Assembly: GCA_954871525.1 (NCBI GenBank)
Contig: OX940865.1
Coordinates: forward strand, 21,498,420 to 21,562,419
Direction of reading: 5' to 3'
DNA: 64,000 nucleotides
Origin: Parietaria judaica
Lineage: Eukaryota > Streptophyta > Magnoliopsida > Rosales > Urticaceae
Part shown: positions 61,521 through 64,000 of the stretch, piece by piece
How positions within the stretch are numbered: the stretch's first letter is position 1
Layout of the letters: every line of letters starts with the position of its first letter
Position numbers and translations under genes: made by a program
Notes under the pieces: generated by a model
What the model saw: only the letters and a program-made list of their open reading frames with translations
What the model was told of the DNA's origin: nothing
Databases searched by the model: none

Positions 61521-64000
61521 TTTTAATATTACAAGCGTTCTCATTCAAAACTATGCAAGGATTAATATGTTGACGAGAAATGCCATAGGAAATGTTATAG
61601 CATTTCCTATTGCATTTCTTTATTTTACATTGTTTACGACCTAAAATTCGAACCAATTGAAAAAATAATGATTTTAGGGCTTATACATTGGAATTTGAAT
61701 ATAACAAGAGTTCTCATGCAAAAATATGCAAGGATTAAATTGTTGACGAGAAATGCCATAGGAAATGCTATAACATTTTCTATAGCATTTCTTTATTTTA
61801 CATTTTTTACAACCTTAAATTTCGAACCAATTGAAAAAATAATGATTTTAGGGTTTATACATTGAGTTTGAATATAACAAGAGTTCTCATGCAAAAATAT
61901 GCAAGGATTAAATTGTTGACGAGAAATGCCATAGTAAATGCTATAGCATTTCCGATAGCATTTCTCTATTTTACATTTTTTACAACCTTAAATTTCGAAC
62001 CAATTGAAAAAATAATTATTTTAGGGCTTATACATTGGAATTTGAATATAACAAGAGTTCTCATGCAAAAATATGCAAGGATTAAATGGTTGACGAGAAA
62101 TGCCATAGGAAATGCTATAGAATTTCCTATAGAATTTCTTTATTTTACATTTTTCACAACCTTAAATTTCGAACCAACTGAAAAAATAATGATTTTAAAG
62201 CTTATACATTGGAATTTGAATATAACAAGAATTCTCATGCAAAAATATGCAAGGATTAAATTGTTGACGAGAAATGCTATAGGAAATGCTATAGCATTTC
62301 TTAATTTGATATTTTTTACAACCTTAAATTATGAACCAATTGAAAAAATAATGATTTTAGGGCTTATACATTGGAATTTTAATATTACAAGCGTTCTCAT
62401 TCAAAACTATGCAAGGATTAAATTGTTGACGAGAAATGCCATAGGAAATGCTATAGCATTTCCTCTAGCATTTCTTTATTTTACATTGTTTACGACCTAA
62501 AATTCGAACCAATTGAAAAAATAATGATTTTAGGGCTTATACATTGGAATTTGAATATAACAAGAGTTCTCATGCAAAAATATGCAAAGATTAAATTGTT
62601 GACGAGAAATGCAATAGGAAATGCTATAGCATTTCCTATAGCATTTCTTTATTTTACATTTTTTACAACCTTAAATTTCGAACCAACTGAAAAAATAATG
62701 ATTTTAAAGCTTATACATTGGAATTTTAATATAACAAGAATTCTCATGCAAAAATATGCAAGGATTAAATTGTTGACGAGAAATGCCATAGGAAATGCTA
62801 TAGCATTTCCTATAGCATTTCTTAATTTGATATTTTTTACAACCGTAAATTTCGAACCAATTGAAAAAATAATGATTTTAGGGCTCATACATTGGAATTG
62901 TAATATTACAAGCGTTCTCATTCAAAACTATGCAAGGATTAAATTGTTGACGAGAAATTCCATAGGAAATGCTATAGCATTTCCTATTGCATTTCTTTAT
63001 TTTACATTGTTTACGACCTAAAATTCGAACCAATTGAAAAAATAATGATTTTAGGGCTTATACATTGGAATTTGAATATAACAAGAGTTCTCATGCAAAA
63101 ATATGCAAGGATTAAATTGTTGTCGAGAAATGCCATAGGAAATGCTATAGCATTTCCTATTGCATTTCTTTATTTTACATTTTTTACAACCTTAAATTTT
63201 GAACCAATTGAAAAAATAATGATTTTAGGGCTTATACATTGGAATTTGAATATAACAATAGTTCTCATGCAAAAATATGCAAGGATTAAATGGTTGAGGA
63301 GAAATGCCATAGGAAATGCTATAGAATTTCCTATAGCATTTCTTTATTTTACATTGTTTACGACCTAAAATTCGAACCAATCAAAAAAATAATGATTTTA
63401 GGGCTTATACATTGGAATTTGAATATAACAAGAGTTCTCATGCAAAAATATGCAAGGATTAAATTGTTGACGAGAAATGCCATAGGAAATGCTAATTTAT
63501 TTTACATTTTTTACAACCTTAAATTTCGAACCAATTGAAAAAATAATGATTTTAGGGCTTATACATTGAGTTTGAATATAACAAGCGTTCTCATTCAAAA
63601 CTATGCAAGGATTAAATTGTTGACGAGAAATGCCATAGGAAATGCTATAGCATTTCCTATAGCATTTCTTTATTTTACATTGTTTACGACCTAAAATTCG
63701 AACCAATTGAAAAAATAATGATTTTAGGGCTTATACATTGGAATTTGAATATAACAAGAGTTCTCATGCAAAAATATGCAAGGATTAAATGGTTGACGAG
63801 AAATACCATAGGAAATGCTATAGAATTTCCTATAGAATTTCTTTATTTTACATTTTTTACAACCTTAAATTTTGAACCAATTGAAAAAATAATTATTTTA
63901 GGGCTTATACATTGAGTTTGAATATAACAAGAGTTCTCATGCAAAAATATGCAAGGATTAAATAGTTGACAAGAAATGCCATAGGAAATGCTATAGCATT
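61521..64000. repeat. Right-hand satellite block, continues past the window
   Basis: Monomers resemble those of the 3.8-kb block (TCATTCAAAACTATGC near 61546, 62399, 62917 and 63590; TTAAATGGTTGACGAG variants), but I could not define a repeat unit before the window ends inside a dyad. One monomer near 63490 has lost most of its right arm (GGAAATGCTAATTTATTTTAC). Confidence 0.65.

Larger units (their letters stand above)
1981..64000. repeat. 174-bp AT-rich satellite array, about 62 kb, head-to-tail
   Basis: Every part of this interval is built from one tandem monomer. In order, its landmarks are TTAGGGCTTATACATTGG, GTTCTCATGCAAAAATATGC, TTGTTGACGAGAAATGCC, a dyad centred on AAATGCTATAGCATTT, TTTATTTTACATTTTTTAC and TTCGAACCAATTGAAAA. 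The full-length form is 174 bp; inherited indels give 173, 172, 162 and 156 bp forms. My hand count on the consensus is 48 G/C in 174. All monomers I followed run in the same direction, with no inversion and no inserted foreign sequence. The count is about 355-360. Because 174 is 3 x 58, one plus frame and one minus frame stay open across several monomers, which produces many spurious reading frames. I do not recognise the family. Its length, AT content, dyad and higher-order structure resemble plant centromeric satellites. Confidence 0.97.

Noticed and set aside
4210..63915. Dozens of open reading frames of 60-375 codons on both strands with repeated motifs
   Set aside because: They are translations of the satellite. 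Their repeat length is 58 residues, the monomer length divided by three. They start and stop at random monomer variants, occur on both strands over the same DNA, and are broken by amplified 1- and 2-bp deletions. No family is recognisable.
1981..64000. CRISPR-like repeat array
   Set aside because: There are no unique spacers between short repeats; the whole 174-bp unit repeats. The context is a eukaryotic genome.
1981..64000. CENP-B box in the monomer
   Set aside because: TTTCGAACCAATTGAAA shares TTCG and one later A with the CENP-B box consensus but lacks the CGGG half, so binding is not supported. CENP-B boxes are also not a general feature of plant centromeres.
1981..64000. Telomeric or interstitial telomere tract
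   Set aside because: TTTAGGG occurs singly about once per monomer and never in tandem.
1981..64000. Rho-independent terminators or bacterial regulatory hairpins
   Set aside because: The T-rich run after the dyad mimics a terminator, but it is a constant part of each satellite monomer and there are no genes to terminate.
1981..64000. Additional transposon insertions inside the array
   Set aside because: I looked for breaks in the monomer series and found only monomer-scale indels; no foreign segment interrupts the array in this window.

Overview
The window is repetitive DNA from a eukaryotic genome, most likely a flowering plant. I find no protein-coding gene, rRNA gene or tRNA gene in it. 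The plant call rests on a long LTR beside a primer-binding site that matches the 3' end of initiator tRNA-Met, as in plant LTR retrotransposons, and on the long AT-rich satellite array with nucleosome-scale monomers. I cannot name the species or recognise the satellite family.

Bases 1-1975 are the end of an LTR retrotransposon lying on the minus strand. A short piece of its internal region, with the primer-binding site, fills 1-36. One complete LTR of about 1.94 kb (TGTA...TACA termini) fills 37-1975. The 5 bases after it (GTATA, 1976-1980) sit where the satellite monomer normally reads GTTTA, so the element appears to have inserted into the satellite array.

Bases 1981-64000 are one uninterrupted head-to-tail satellite array of roughly 355-360 monomers, all in the same orientation. 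The full-length monomer is 174 bp and about 28% GC by my hand count. Each monomer carries a 44-bp near-perfect inverted repeat centred on AAATGCTATAGCATTT. The array continues past the right edge.

The array is layered. The left 2 kb (1981-4140) is divergent and carries odd indels, like an old array edge. Next come four-monomer (681 bp) and ten-monomer (1,720 bp) higher-order repeats (8.4-13.7 kb), a 4,155-bp unit in two almost identical tandem copies (16.5-24.8 kb), a 7.94-kb segmental duplication (24.8-38.9 kb), eight-monomer units of 1,369 bp (36.8-40.9 kb), and six- to eleven-monomer units of 1,042-1,908 bp (41.1-48.2 kb). A mixed stretch (48.2-53.6 kb) is followed by a 3.8-kb duplicated block with its own monomer subtype (53.6-61.5 kb). 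Higher-order repeat lengths can be reconstructed as whole numbers of 174-bp monomers minus a few inherited indels.

The many apparent open reading frames are a by-product of the 174-bp (3 x 58) period. The most interesting content is the dyad-bearing satellite with nested recent amplification, which is a candidate centromeric or pericentromeric array. That role is an inference; nothing in the sequence alone proves it.
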